Notes under the pieces: model-generated
Databases searched by the model: none
Seen by the model: only the letters and a program-made list of their open reading frames with translations
What the model was told of the DNA's origin: nothing
Shown here: piece after piece, positions 8,049 to 14,734 of the stretch
How positions within the stretch are numbered: position 1 is the first letter of the stretch
Layout of the letters: each line of letters opens with the position of its first letter
Translations under genes and position numbers: made by a program
From: an uncultured Actinomycetes bacterium
Lineage (GTDB): Bacteria; Actinomycetota; CALGFH01
Assembly: GCA_937881255.1 (NCBI GenBank)
Contig: CALGFH010000343.1
Location: 1 to 18,411 of the forward strand
Direction of reading: 5' to 3'
Length of the DNA: 18,411 bases

Positions 8049-8339
8049 ATGTTCGTCGCCCTGCTCCGACTCGACCTGCGCCTGCCCGACGCCTCGTCGC
8101 TGAAGGACAAGCGCTCGGTCGTCAAAGGCCTGGCGGCCGCGCTCCGGAAGCTCAACTGCGCGGTCGCCGAGGTCGACCACCAGGACCTGCGCCAGCGGGC
8201 CACCCTGGCGGTGGCGACCGTCGCCGGCGAGGGCTTCCACGCCCGCAGGGTGCTGGTGGCGGCCGAGCGCGAGGCCGAGCGCACCCCCGGGGTCGAGTTG
8301 CTGGCCAGCGACGTGACCATGTACGGACCCGAGGACTGA
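8049..8339 (+). CDS. ylxP: DUF503 family protein YlxP
   Basis: A 96-residue protein of the DUF503/YlxP family, a small ferredoxin-like alpha/beta fold conserved between infB and rbfA in many Gram-positive bacteria; its biochemical role is unsettled, with ribosome-related function inferred from context. Family features are the opening strand MFVALLRLDLRLPDASSLKDKR, the SLKDKRSVVKGL helix start (residues 17-28) and CAVAEVDHQDLRQRATLAVATVAGE in the second half. ATG 8049 is the only sensible start, although no good Shine-Dalgarno is visible in the 57-nt gap after infB. It ends 5 nt before rbfA, so the two are almost certainly co-translated. Confidence 0.9.
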   Translation: MFVALLRLDLRLPDASSLKDKRSVVKGLAAALRKLNCAVAEVDHQDLRQRATLAVATVAGEGFHARRVLVAAEREAERTPGVELLASDVTMYGPED

Positions 8340-8344
8340 TCGCG

Positions 8345-8728
8345 ATGGCAAAGCCCAGCTACCCCAGAGCCCGCCGCCTGGCCGAGACGATCAGGCGGCT
8401 GGCCGGCGAATGGCTGGAGGCCGAGCAGGCCGACCAGCCGGGCGCGCTGGTGACCGTCACCGACGTGCGCGTCACCGAGGACCTGCACCACGCCAGCGTC
8501 TTCTACACCGTGCTCGGCGACGAGCAGGCGCGGGCCGACGCCGACGCCCGGCTGGCCACCGCCGCCCCCCAGGCCAGGACCTTCGTGGCCTCGCAGCTGC
8601 GGCTCCGTCACGCGCCGACGCTAGAATTCGTTCCCGACACCGTGCCCGGCCAGGGTGCGCGGATCGACCGGTTGCTGGCCGAGCTTGGCGCGCCGGATGG
8701 GTCGGACCAGGAGGGGTCAGGCGCGTGA
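8345..8728 (+). CDS. rbfA: 30S ribosome-binding factor RbfA
   Basis: RbfA binds the 30S subunit near the 5' end of 16S rRNA and helps late maturation and cold adaptation. The 127-residue product has the family KH-type fold: an N-terminal helix with RARRLAETIRRLAGEWL, the strand VTVTDVRVTEDLHHASVFYTVLG (about residues 36-58) and the closing motif RLRHAPTLEFVPDTVPGQGARIDRLL. The C-terminal tail is short and polar. ATG 8345 follows ylxP by 5 nt, with GAGG at 8331-8334. The TGA overlaps the GTG start of the next gene in a GTGA quartet (8725-8728). Confidence 0.95.
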   Translation: MAKPSYPRARRLAETIRRLAGEWLEAEQADQPGALVTVTDVRVTEDLHHASVFYTVLGDEQARADADARLATAAPQARTFVASQLRLRHAPTLEFVPDTVPGQGARIDRLLAELGAPDGSDQEGSGA

Positions 8729-9720
8729 GCATCTCGGAGCAGGACTGGCAGGCGGCCGTCGACGCGATCGCCGAGGCCGAGGTGGCGGTCATCTCCTGCC
8801 ACGTCCATCCCGACGGCGACGCCCTCGGGTCGGCCCTGGCCCTGCACCGGGCCCTGGCCAACGCCGGCCGGGAGGCGCTGGTGAGCTTCTCGGAGCCGTT
8901 CGTGGTCGCCCCCCACTACCGCTTCCTGGCCGGGCTGGACCGGCTGGTGCCGCCCGACCAGGTGCCCGAGCACGCCGACCTGTTCCTCTGCTTCGACGCC
9001 GGCTCGCTCGACCGCCTGGGCAGCCTGGTCGACGCCTTCCAGGGGGCCGCCCGCACGGTGGTCGTCGACCACCACGCCTCCAACACCCGCTTCGGCGACG
9101 TCAACCTGATCGACGCCGCCTCGCCGGCCAGCGCCGTGCTCTGCCGCGAGCTGCTCCGCCGCCTCGGCCTGCCCCTCGACACCGAGATCGCCACCGCCCT
9201 CTACACCGGGCTGGTCACCGACACCGGGCGCTTCCAGTACCAGGCCACCACCCCCGAGACCCACCAGCTGGCGGCCGAGCTGCTGGCCGCCGGGGTCCAG
9301 CAGTACGAGGTGGCCAAGGCCGTGTTCGAGACCAACGACATCGGCTACCTGCGGCTGGTCGCCGACGCGCTCGGCCGCATCACCCAGGTCCCGGAGGCCT
9401 CGCTGGTCTGGACCAGGGTCGACCTGGCCGACCTGGCCGCCCACGGGGTCGACATGGACGAGACCGAGGGCCTGATCGACCTGGTCCGCACCGACGGCTC
9501 CAGCGACGTGGCCGCCGTGCTCAAGCAGCAGCCGGAGGGCGGCTACAAGGTCTCGCTGCGCTCCAAGGGCGCCACCGACGTCGGCCGGCTGGCCACCAGC
9601 TTCGGCGGCGGCGGGCACAAGTACGCCGCCGGCTACTCGACCGACCTCGACGCCGAGGCGGTGGTGGCGGCCCTGGTCGCCGAGCTGACCGGCGCCCCGG
9701 CGAACGCCCCGGTCGGGTAG
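8725..9720 (+). CDS. nrnA: DHH family phosphoesterase, NrnA-like nanoRNase / pAp phosphatase
   Basis: Family members degrade 2-5 nt RNAs and dephosphorylate 3'-phosphoadenosine 5'-phosphate, using two metal ions. The 331-residue protein starts at GTG 8725, overlapping rbfA, 8 nt after a strong GGAGGGG (8710-8716). DHH-domain motifs are HVHPDGDALGS (residues 26-36), the second metal-site Asp in LCFDAGSLDR, DHH itself at 115-117 (VVVDHHASN), and the later Asp in TGLVTDTGRF. The DHHA1 domain ends with the substrate-binding loop FGGGGHKYAAGY (GGGGHK at 294-299). All expected catalytic residues appear present. Position between rbfA and truB is conserved in Actinomycetota. The frame is open upstream inside rbfA, but the overlap start fits best. 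truB follows after 14 nt. Confidence 0.93.
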   Translation: MSISEQDWQAAVDAIAEAEVAVISCHVHPDGDALGSALALHRALANAGREALVSFSEPFVVAPHYRFLAGLDRLVPPDQVPEHADLFLCFDAGSLDRLGSLVDAFQGAARTVVVDHHASNTRFGDVNLIDAASPASAVLCRELLRRLGLPLDTEIATALYTGLVTDTGRFQYQATTPETHQLAAELLAAGVQQYEVAKAVFETNDIGYLRLVADALGRITQVPEASLVWTRVDLADLAAHGVDMDETEGLIDLVRTDGSSDVAAVLKQQPEGGYKVSLRSKGATDVGRLATSFGGGGHKYAAGYSTDLDAEAVVAALVAELTGAPANAPVG

Positions 9721-9734
9721 GAGGCTGGCGCCGC

Positions 9735-10601
9735 GTGGACGGGGTGCTCGTCTGCGACAAGCCGGCCGGGCTGACCTCCCACGACGTGGTCGCGCGGGTG
9801 CGCCGCCTGGCCGGCCAGCGCCGGGTCGGGCACGGCGGCACCCTCGACCCGCCCGCCACCGGGGTGCTGGTCCTGGCCCTCGGCCGGGCCACCCGGCTGC
9901 TGCCGTTCCTGCCCACCGAGCCCAAGCGCTACCTGGCCGAGGTCGCCTTCGGGACCGCGACCGACACCCTGGACGCCGCCGGCACGGTCACCGGCACCGC
10001 CGCCGCCGACCGGGTCGACGAGCCGGGCCTGCGGGCCGCCCTGGCCGGCTTCCTCGGCCCCCAGGAGCAGGTCCCGCCGATGGTGTCGGCCATCAAGGTC
10101 GGCGGCGAGCGCCTCTACGCCAAGGCCCGCCGGGGCGAGGAGGTCGAGCGGGCCCCCCGGCCGATCGTCATCCACGAGCTGGAGCTGCTCGGCCTGGCCG
10201 GTGGGGAGCGGCCCCTGGCCACCCTGGCCGTGGTCTGCTCGGGCGGCACCTACGTCCGGTCCCTGGCCGCCGACCTCGGCCGGGCCCTGGGCACGCTGGC
10301 CCACCTGGCCAGCCTGCGCCGCACGGCCGTCGGCCGGTTCGCCGAGGCCGACGCCCACACCCTGGAGGAGCTGGCCGAGCCGGGACGGATGGAGGCGGCG
10401 GTGCTCGACCCGGCGGCGGCGATGGCCTCGACGGCGACCCGGGCCCTGACCCCGGACGAGGCGTCCGCCCTGGCCACCGGGCGGACCCTCGACCCGACCG
10501 GCCGCGGCGACCCGGTGGCCGCCGTCGGGCCCGACGGCCGCCTGGTCGCCGTGATCCAGGACAGCGCCGGCCGGGCCCGCCCCAAGGTGGTGCTGGCGTG
10601 A
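9735..10601 (+). CDS. truB: tRNA pseudouridine(55) synthase TruB
   Basis: TruB isomerises U55 in the T-loop of tRNAs to pseudouridine. The 288-residue product starts at GTG 9735 (MDGVLVCDKPAGLTSHDVV), 10 nt after GGAGG. The catalytic motif reads GHGGTLDPPATGVL with the nucleophile at Asp38; the usual bacterial form is GHxGTLDPxATGxL, so the Pro after DP is a little unusual but the Asp is intact. Other features are PKRY with Tyr66, matching the active-site Tyr, MVSAIKVGGERLYAKARRG (Tyr128) and the VVCSGGTYVRSLAADLG strand-helix. The C-terminal third forms the TruB C-terminal/PUA-like region. Its TGA overlaps the GTG start of ribF (10598-10601), so the two are coupled, as is usual for this pair. 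Confidence 0.96.
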   Translation: MDGVLVCDKPAGLTSHDVVARVRRLAGQRRVGHGGTLDPPATGVLVLALGRATRLLPFLPTEPKRYLAEVAFGTATDTLDAAGTVTGTAAADRVDEPGLRAALAGFLGPQEQVPPMVSAIKVGGERLYAKARRGEEVERAPRPIVIHELELLGLAGGERPLATLAVVCSGGTYVRSLAADLGRALGTLAHLASLRRTAVGRFAEADAHTLEELAEPGRMEAAVLDPAAAMASTATRALTPDEASALATGRTLDPTGRGDPVAAVGPDGRLVAVIQDSAGRARPKVVLA

Positions 10602-11665
10602 CCGTCAGCAGGTACGACGGGGTGGCCGCGGTTCCCGACGGCCTGGGGCCGACGGTGGTCACCGTCGGGATGTTCGACGGGGTCCACCGGGGGCACCGGG
10701 CGCTGCTCGACCGGGTGGCGGCCGAGGCGGCGGCCAGGGGCCTGCCGGCGGCGGCGGTCACCTTCGACCGGCACCCGCTGGCCGTGCTGCGCCCCGGGAG
10801 CGAGCCGCCCCTGCTCACCACCCTGGACCGCAAGGTCGAGCTGCTGGGCGAGGCCGGCATGGCGACCGTGCTGGTGCTCGAGTTCACCCGCGAGCTGTCG
10901 GAGGTCACCGCCGAGGTGTTCGCCGCCGAGGTGCTGTTCGACGCCCTGGCCGCCCGGGCGGTGGTGGTGGGGGAGAACTTCCGCTTCGGCCACAAGGCGG
11001 CCGGCGACCCGGCCCTGCTGGCCACCCTCGGCGGCCCCCGGGGGATCGAGGTCGTGGCCGTCCCCCTGCACGCCGACGGCGGCCAGGTGGTGTCCTCGAC
11101 CCGGGTCCGGGCCGAGCTGGCCGAGGGCGACGTGGCCGCGGCGGCCGCCTCCCTGGGGCGCCCCTACGCCGTCGAGGGGACCGTGGTCGTCGGCGACCGC
11201 CGCGGCGGCCCCGTGCTGGGCGTCCCGACCGCCAACCTCGGGCTGCCGCCCGGCATCGCCATCCCGGCCGACGGCGTCTATGCCGGCCACCTGACCGACG
11301 AAGGGCCGGAGGGGTCCGGGGAACCCCAAGGGGGTGCCCCGGTGGATCGGGGGGTGGCCCGGCCGGCCGCGATCAGCGTCGGCACCAACCCCCAGGTCTA
11401 CGCCGGCCACCTGACCGACGAACGTGACGCGGTGGCCCGGCCGGCCGCGATCAGCGTCGGCACCAACCCCCAGTTCGGCACCGAGCGGCGGGTCGAGGCC
11501 CACGTGCTCGACTTCGACGCCGACCTGTACGGCCACCGGGTGTCGGTCGCGTTCTCGCACCGCCTCCGCGGCCAGGCCGTGTTCGCCGGCACGGCCGAGC
11601 TGGTGGCCCAGATGCGGGCCGACATCGACCAGGCCCGCCGGCTCCTCGCCCCCGCCGACGGCTGA
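10598..11665 (+). CDS. ribF: bifunctional riboflavin kinase/FAD synthetase RibF with an internal duplication
   Basis: RibF phosphorylates riboflavin to FMN and adenylylates FMN to FAD. The 355-residue product begins at GTG 10598. The N-terminal FAD synthetase has VTVGMFDGVHRGH (GVHRGH at 28-33), VVGENFRFGHKAAGD (about 122-136) and SSTRVR. The C-terminal riboflavin kinase has GVPTANL (PTAN at 210-213) and the catalytic Glu300 in RRVEAHVLDFDADLYG. Between these, residues 227-266 (VYAGHLTDE...AAISVGTNPQ) are followed immediately by a second version, residues 267-292, so strand VYAG and the ISVGTNP motif occur twice. Without the longer copy the protein would have 315 residues, a normal family size. 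Copy 2 leads into FGTERR as in normal RibF. Whether the kinase still folds is unclear; the synthetase half should be unaffected. Confidence 0.93.
   Translation: MTVSRYDGVAAVPDGLGPTVVTVGMFDGVHRGHRALLDRVAAEAAARGLPAAAVTFDRHPLAVLRPGSEPPLLTTLDRKVELLGEAGMATVLVLEFTRELSEVTAEVFAAEVLFDALAARAVVVGENFRFGHKAAGDPALLATLGGPRGIEVVAVPLHADGGQVVSSTRVRAELAEGDVAAAAASLGRPYAVEGTVVVGDRRGGPVLGVPTANLGLPPGIAIPADGVYAGHLTDEGPEGSGEPQGGAPVDRGVARPAAISVGTNPQVYAGHLTDERDAVARPAAISVGTNPQFGTERRVEAHVLDFDADLYGHRVSVAFSHRLRGQAVFAGTAELVAQMRADIDQARRLLAPADG
11276..11473 (+). repeat. in-frame tandem duplication inside ribF (120 bp + 78 bp)
   Basis: Copy 1 is 11276-11395 and copy 2 is 11396-11473. The first 27 bases match at 26 positions (TAT versus TAC, both Tyr). 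The last 42 bases, from GTGGCCCGG to CCCCAG, are identical. Copy 1 carries 42 extra bases in the middle. Both copies are in the same frame. Confidence 0.92.
11316..11342. repeat. 27-bp palindrome within the extra segment of ribF copy 1
   Basis: An inverted repeat with arms CCGGGG (11316-11321) and CCCCGG (11337-11342), one A/G mismatch, inner arms ACCCC (11323-11327) and GGGGT (11331-11335), and a 3-nt AAG loop: 11 pairs in total. It encodes part of a Gly/Pro-rich loop. It resembles short GC-rich palindromes dispersed in actinobacterial genomes, but only one copy is seen here. Confidence 0.7.
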
Positions 11666-11696
11666 CCGCCGGCGCATGTCGAGACCAGCCCGGCGG
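11666..11696 (+). terminator. candidate hairpin after ribF
   Basis: CCGCCGG (11666-11672), immediately after the ribF stop, pairs with CCGGCGG (11690-11696) across a 17-nt loop. No T-run follows. It may mark the end of the operon or only be a chance GC-rich stem. Confidence 0.3.
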
Positions 11697-11755
11697 CTCC
11701 GACCTCCAAGTGAGCCGCGACCAGCGGCCCGGACACCCCGCAGAAGGAGGACCCG

Positions 11756-12028
11756 ATGCACCAGCAGTTCACCGCCACGCTGCAGAAGAGCCCCAACCCG
11801 GGCGGCTGGACCTACCTCATCTGGCCCGACTCGGTCGAGTTCTTCGGCACCCGCGGGCTCGTCAAGGTCCGGGGGACGATCGACGGCCACCCGTTCCAGA
11901 GCTCCTTCATGGCCTTGGGCGACGGCACGCACAAGCTGCCCGTCAAGGCGGAGGTCCGCCGGGCGATCGGCAAGGAGGCCGGTGACACCGTGACCGTCCT
12001 GCTGGAGGAGCGGATCGACGAGACGTAG
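11756..12028 (+). CDS. DUF1905 domain protein
   Basis: A 90-residue protein matching the DUF1905 family, small beta-barrel domains of unknown function that are sometimes fused to YdeI-like domains. Visible family features are FTATLQKSPNPGGWTYLIWP (residues 5-24), the strand VKVRGTIDGHPFQSSFMALGDG (37-58) followed by HKLPVKAEVRRAIGKEAGDTVTVLLEE (60-86). The whole protein is the single domain, with no signal peptide or membrane segment. The start is well supported by AAGGAGG at 11744-11750, 5 nt before ATG 11756, one of the best ribosome sites in the window. It follows ribF by 90 nt and may be transcribed separately or by read-through. No functional link to its neighbours is evident. Confidence 0.85.
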   Translation: MHQQFTATLQKSPNPGGWTYLIWPDSVEFFGTRGLVKVRGTIDGHPFQSSFMALGDGTHKLPVKAEVRRAIGKEAGDTVTVLLEERIDET

Positions 12029-12044
12029 CGCCGTGGTCGCCGGC

Positions 12045-12107
12045 TGGTACAGTCGGGTCGGCGGGTTCTCACGCCCGACCCCCTGACCGGGTCTCCACGC
12101 GACCCGG
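12045..12107 (+). promoter_or_regulatory. candidate promoter and double-hairpin leader of the BtrH_N-like gene
   Basis: An extended -10 (TGG then TACAGT, 12045-12053) lies after DUF1905, with no convincing -35. Just downstream are two stems: GGGTCGG (12055-12061) with CCGACCC (12075-12081), and CCGGGTC (12087-12093) with GACCCGG (12101-12107), which closes a 7-nt loop. The leader would reach the ATG at 12229, about 170 nt, and also contains a repeated ATCGCCTGGCG. An ORF reads through the leader from 12127 but has poor start signals. Confidence 0.4.
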
Positions 12108-12228
12108 CCTCGCGGGGGCGAAGGGGATGGCTGTCCTCGGGATCGCCTGGCGCTGGTCGGACTCCATCGCCTGGCGGAGTGGCATGGGAGCGTGGGGCCC
12201 GGCCGCTCTGCCGCGAATGGAGCAGTCC

Positions 12229-13545
12229 ATGACCGCGCACAAGCACCTGAAGGAGCGCATCCGCGCCCGCATGGCCCGGACCGGCGAGAGCTACACCACC
12301 GCCCGGCGCCACGTCCTCAACGCCCTCCCGCCGGCCGAGTACCTCCTGCTGGGCGGGGTCCACCCCGACACCCACGCGATCGCCGGGGTGCTGGCCAACC
12401 GGGGCCTGGTTGCCCCCCACACCGGCCAGCCCCTGTCCGAGGCCATGGTCCTGGGGGCCGGGGGCGGGCTCGGGGCCGGCTACATCCTGTGGGAGTTCAA
12501 GGCCCACAACCTGCCCTCGCTGGTCCTCGGGTTCCGCAACAACTGGCAGTACCCGGACCGGTGGGCCAGGAAGGCGTGCCAGCGGCTCAACGTGCCGGCG
12601 AGGGTGCTCGAGACCGGCTCGGCCAGGAAGGCCGAGGCCGAGCTGCGGGACGCGGTCGGCCAGGGCGTGCCCGCGATCGCCTGGGCCGACCAGCAGCTCC
12701 TCGGCTACCGGCACCTGCCGGCCTGGCTGGAGGGCCACGGCGGCCCCCCGGTGACCGTCTACGGCATCGACGACGAGGCCGGGGTGGCCCTGGTCGACGA
12801 CCGCAACCGGGCCCCCCTCACCGTCCCCCTCGACGCCCTGGCCGCGGCCAGGGCCCGGGTCGGCTCCTACAAGCACCGGCTGCTGGTGCTGGACGCCCCG
12901 GCGGCCGAGCTCGACACCGAGGGGCTGCGCCGGGCGGTCCGCGAGGGTCTGGCCGAGCAGGCCGAGCACCTCGGCCAGCGGTCGGACTCGTTCTCGCTGC
13001 CCGCCTTCCGCAAGTGGGCCCGGCTGCTCACCGACCCGGGCAACGCCAAGGGCTGGCCCAAGGTGTTCGCCGGCCGGGTCAGCCTGTTCCACGCCTGCCT
13101 CTCGGTCTACGAGAACCTGGAGCCGGCGGGCGGGTGGGACGGCGGCAACCTGCGGGGGCTCTACGCCGAGTTCCTGGACGAGGCGGCCGGGCTGCTCGAC
13201 GCCCCGGCCCTCGGCAAGGCGGCGGCCGCCTACCGGGAGGCCGCCGACCGCTGGCACCAGGTGGCCGAGGTCGCCCTGCCCGCCGGCCGCGAGCCGTTCG
13301 CCGAGGCCCGCCGCCTCACCGACCGGCTCCAGGCCCAGGTCGAGGGGGGCGACGCCGCCCAGGAGGAGGCGGCCGCCACCGCCGCCGGCCTGTGGGCCCT
13401 GCGCGACCGCTGGCGGCCGCGGTTCCCGGGCGACGACGCCGAGGCGGTCGCGCTGCTGGGCGCCCTGGCCGGGGCCGTGACGGCCGCCTGCGAGGCCGAG
13501 GAGGCCGCCCTGGGCGTCCTCGCCGCCGCCGTGCCGCCCGGCTAG
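12229..13545 (+). CDS. BtrH N-terminal/DUF4872-like domain protein
   Basis: A 438-residue protein that I read as the BtrH_N plus DUF4872 architecture; BtrH itself is an acyltransferase of butirosin biosynthesis with a papain-like fold. Residues 1-30 hold a basic motif seen in various actinobacterial proteins (LKERIRARMARTGESYTTAR). The BtrH_N-like part runs about 40-230: SEAMVLGAGGGLGAGYILWEF (70-90), then GFRNNWQYPDRW and the strand pair VTVYGIDDEAGVALVDDRN. The C-terminal part is helical and Ala/Glu-rich, with FRKWARLLTDPGNAKGWPKVF as in DUF4872. Where BtrH_N proteins usually begin with a His-Cys pair, this one has HPDTHA (45-50), so the nucleophile may be missing. ATG 12229 has GGAG 6 nt upstream; ATG 12217 is an alternative. 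It has no biosynthetic neighbours. Function unknown. Confidence 0.65.
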   Translation: MTAHKHLKERIRARMARTGESYTTARRHVLNALPPAEYLLLGGVHPDTHAIAGVLANRGLVAPHTGQPLSEAMVLGAGGGLGAGYILWEFKAHNLPSLVLGFRNNWQYPDRWARKACQRLNVPARVLETGSARKAEAELRDAVGQGVPAIAWADQQLLGYRHLPAWLEGHGGPPVTVYGIDDEAGVALVDDRNRAPLTVPLDALAAARARVGSYKHRLLVLDAPAAELDTEGLRRAVREGLAEQAEHLGQRSDSFSLPAFRKWARLLTDPGNAKGWPKVFAGRVSLFHACLSVYENLEPAGGWDGGNLRGLYAEFLDEAAGLLDAPALGKAAAAYREAADRWHQVAEVALPAGREPFAEARRLTDRLQAQVEGGDAAQEEAAATAAGLWALRDRWRPRFPGDDAEAVALLGALAGAVTAACEAEEAALGVLAAAVPPG

Positions 13546-13559
13546 CCCGGCGGCGGCAC
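13531..13559 (+). terminator. candidate terminator hairpin over the BtrH_N-like gene stop codon
   Basis: GTGCCGCC (13531-13538) pairs with GGCGGCAC (13552-13559) around a 13-nt loop that itself contains GGCTAGCC and the stop codon. Very GC-rich stem without a T-run, as is common in high-GC genomes. Confidence 0.4.
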
Positions 13560-13640
13560 CGGGCCACCGGTTCAGGCGATCGCCGAAGGCTGCCGATCTT
13601 GTAGGCGACGGCAACCGAGCCTGGTGCCAAGGGGGCCAGC

Positions 13641-14084
13641 GTGAGCGACGATCGGCCGAGCGTGTGGGGGCCAGCACCCCCGCCACAGGGAGTGCAGCCG
13701 GCGATGACCCGGCAATGCCCGCGGTGCGGCTGGCCGACCGCGGCCGCCGAGCCGGTCTGCCGCAACTGCGGGACCGACGCCCGGCTCGGGGCCCGCCCGT
13801 TCGCCCCCGGCTACCGGGCCAGCAGCACCAACGGGCTCGCCGTGGCCTCGCTGGTCCTCGGCATCCTCTGGATCTACTGGATCGGGTCGGTGCTGGCCCT
13901 GGTGTTCGGCTACATCGCCCGCCGGCAGATCGCCGAGCGCCAGGGCATGCAGGACGGCCGGGGCATGGCCACCGCCGGGATCGTGCTCGGCTGGGTCGGC
14001 ATCGGGTTCCTGGCCCTGGTGATCGTCCTGGGTATCGCCGGGATGGCCAGCGACCCGGTCTACGACGCCCTGCCGTTCCGCTAG
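13641..14084 (+). CDS. zinc-ribbon and DUF4190 domain membrane protein
   Basis: A 147-residue small membrane protein of unknown function. After a Pro-rich start it carries a CPRCG...CRNCG zinc ribbon (Cys26, Cys29, Cys40, Cys43), a linker, and a DUF4190 module. The module's first hydrophobic stretch (about residues 65-93) starts NGLAVASLVLGIL and ends VFGYIARRQIAER. The second (about 109-134) starts GMATAGIVLGWVG. The NGLAxASLVLGI and GYIARRQI patterns are typical of DUF4190. GTG 13641 is chosen because it precedes the whole zinc ribbon; the upstream GGGGG (13631-13635) is a modest ribosome site, and ATG 13704 just before the ribbon is an alternative. It may act as a small sensor or adaptor, but that is speculation. 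The gap before rpsO is 178 nt. Confidence 0.8.
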   Translation: MSDDRPSVWGPAPPPQGVQPAMTRQCPRCGWPTAAAEPVCRNCGTDARLGARPFAPGYRASSTNGLAVASLVLGILWIYWIGSVLALVFGYIARRQIAERQGMQDGRGMATAGIVLGWVGIGFLALVIVLGIAGMASDPVYDALPFR

Positions 14085-14128
14085 CTGGCCCCCTGAGCAG
14101 CGGGTTCCGGCGCCCACGGCCCCGCCCG

Positions 14129-14262
14129 TGCTACCCTTGCGCGGGTGGCTGGGCCGTTACGGCCCGGCGACCGTCCGGGACGCGGGACCCCTGGCCGCGC
14201 CGATCCAGCGCCAGCCGGGGCCCCCGGGCAGAATCCGCAACGTCATGGGAAGAGGTAGCAGC
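14129..14262 (+). promoter_or_regulatory. candidate rpsO promoter and structured 5' leader
   Basis: An extended -10-like TGC plus TACCCT (14129-14137), without a clear -35, is followed by a leader of about 120 nt. The leader contains a GGGCCG/CGGCCC hairpin with a 3-nt TTA loop (14151-14165), a CCGGG/CCCGG stem near 14216-14229, and ends in AGAGG before the rpsO ATG. S15 represses its own translation through leader RNA in many bacteria, so an autoregulatory site is plausible but not shown. Confidence 0.35.
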
Positions 14263-14529
14263 ATGCTGGTCAAGGACGACAAGACCAAGATCATCACGGA
14301 GTACGCGACCAAGGAAGGCGACACCGGCTCGCCCGAGGTCCAGGTGGCCCTGCTGACCACCCGCATCAACCAGCTCACCGAGCATCTCAAGGTCCACAAG
14401 CACGACCACCACTCGCGCCGCGGCCTGCTGCAGATGGTCGGCCGCCGCCGCCGGCTGCTCCGCTACCTCCAGAACAACGATGTCGCCCGCTACCGGGCGC
14501 TCATCGAACGCCTCGGCCTGCGCCGCTGA
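14263..14529 (+). CDS. rpsO: 30S ribosomal protein S15
   Basis: S15 is a primary 16S rRNA-binding protein that nucleates the platform of the 30S subunit. The 88-residue product matches the usual family length and the signature is plain: GDTGSPEVQVALLTTRI (about residues 19-35), followed by LTEHLKVHKHDHHSRRGLL and VGRRRRLLRYLQ. ATG 14263 follows GAGG (14252-14255) by 7 nt; the frame is open further upstream to 14128, but that part has no S15 similarity. rpsO directly before pnp is one of the most conserved gene pairs in bacteria. The intergenic distance to pnp is 282 nt. Confidence 0.97.
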   Translation: MLVKDDKTKIITEYATKEGDTGSPEVQVALLTTRINQLTEHLKVHKHDHHSRRGLLQMVGRRRRLLRYLQNNDVARYRALIERLGLRR

Positions 14530-14547
14530 CCGGGGTGGACGCAAGCG

Positions 14548-14579
14548 GCGCGCGGAGGAGGATGATGCTCCTGGCGCGC
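14548..14579 (+). terminator. hairpin downstream of rpsO, terminator or RNase processing site
   Basis: GCGCGC (14548-14553) and AGGAG (14556-14560) pair with CTCCT (14568-14572) and GCGCGC (14574-14579), giving 6 + 5 bp with a small internal loop and a 7-nt GATGATG loop. It starts 18 nt after the rpsO stop. In E. coli the equivalent gap holds the rpsO terminator and the RNase III hairpin that controls pnp; similarity of role is inferred. Confidence 0.5.
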
Positions 14580-14734
14580 TGAGCAACGCCCTGCCGACCG
14601 GTGAGCCGGACGAGCGGTCGATGTCAGTTGTCAGTGGTGAGCCCTGGAACGCCGAGGCACCCAGCCGCCGCGCCCAGGCCTTTCGACTGAGAACTGGCAC
14701 CTCGTCCCCCGGCTCCCGCCCGAGCAGGCAGCTT

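Noticed and set aside
4797..8351. Antisense ORF of 1184 codons opposite infB, ylxP and part of ylxR
   Set aside because: The + strand infB is unambiguous. The antisense product is low-complexity Gly/Thr/Ala/Asp-rich sequence mirroring the GC-rich codons and infB repeats; long stop-free antisense frames are expected at this GC content.
12127..12228. N-terminal extension of the BtrH_N-like protein from ATG 12127
   Set aside because: The extension is Trp-rich without family similarity, would cover the leader, and ATG 12229 has a better placed GGAG and starts the recognisable motif.
11812..13686. Antisense ORF of 624 codons opposite the BtrH_N-like gene
   Set aside because: The + strand gene has a good start, ribosome site and family motifs. 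The antisense product is Gly/Pro/Leu-rich with no motif.
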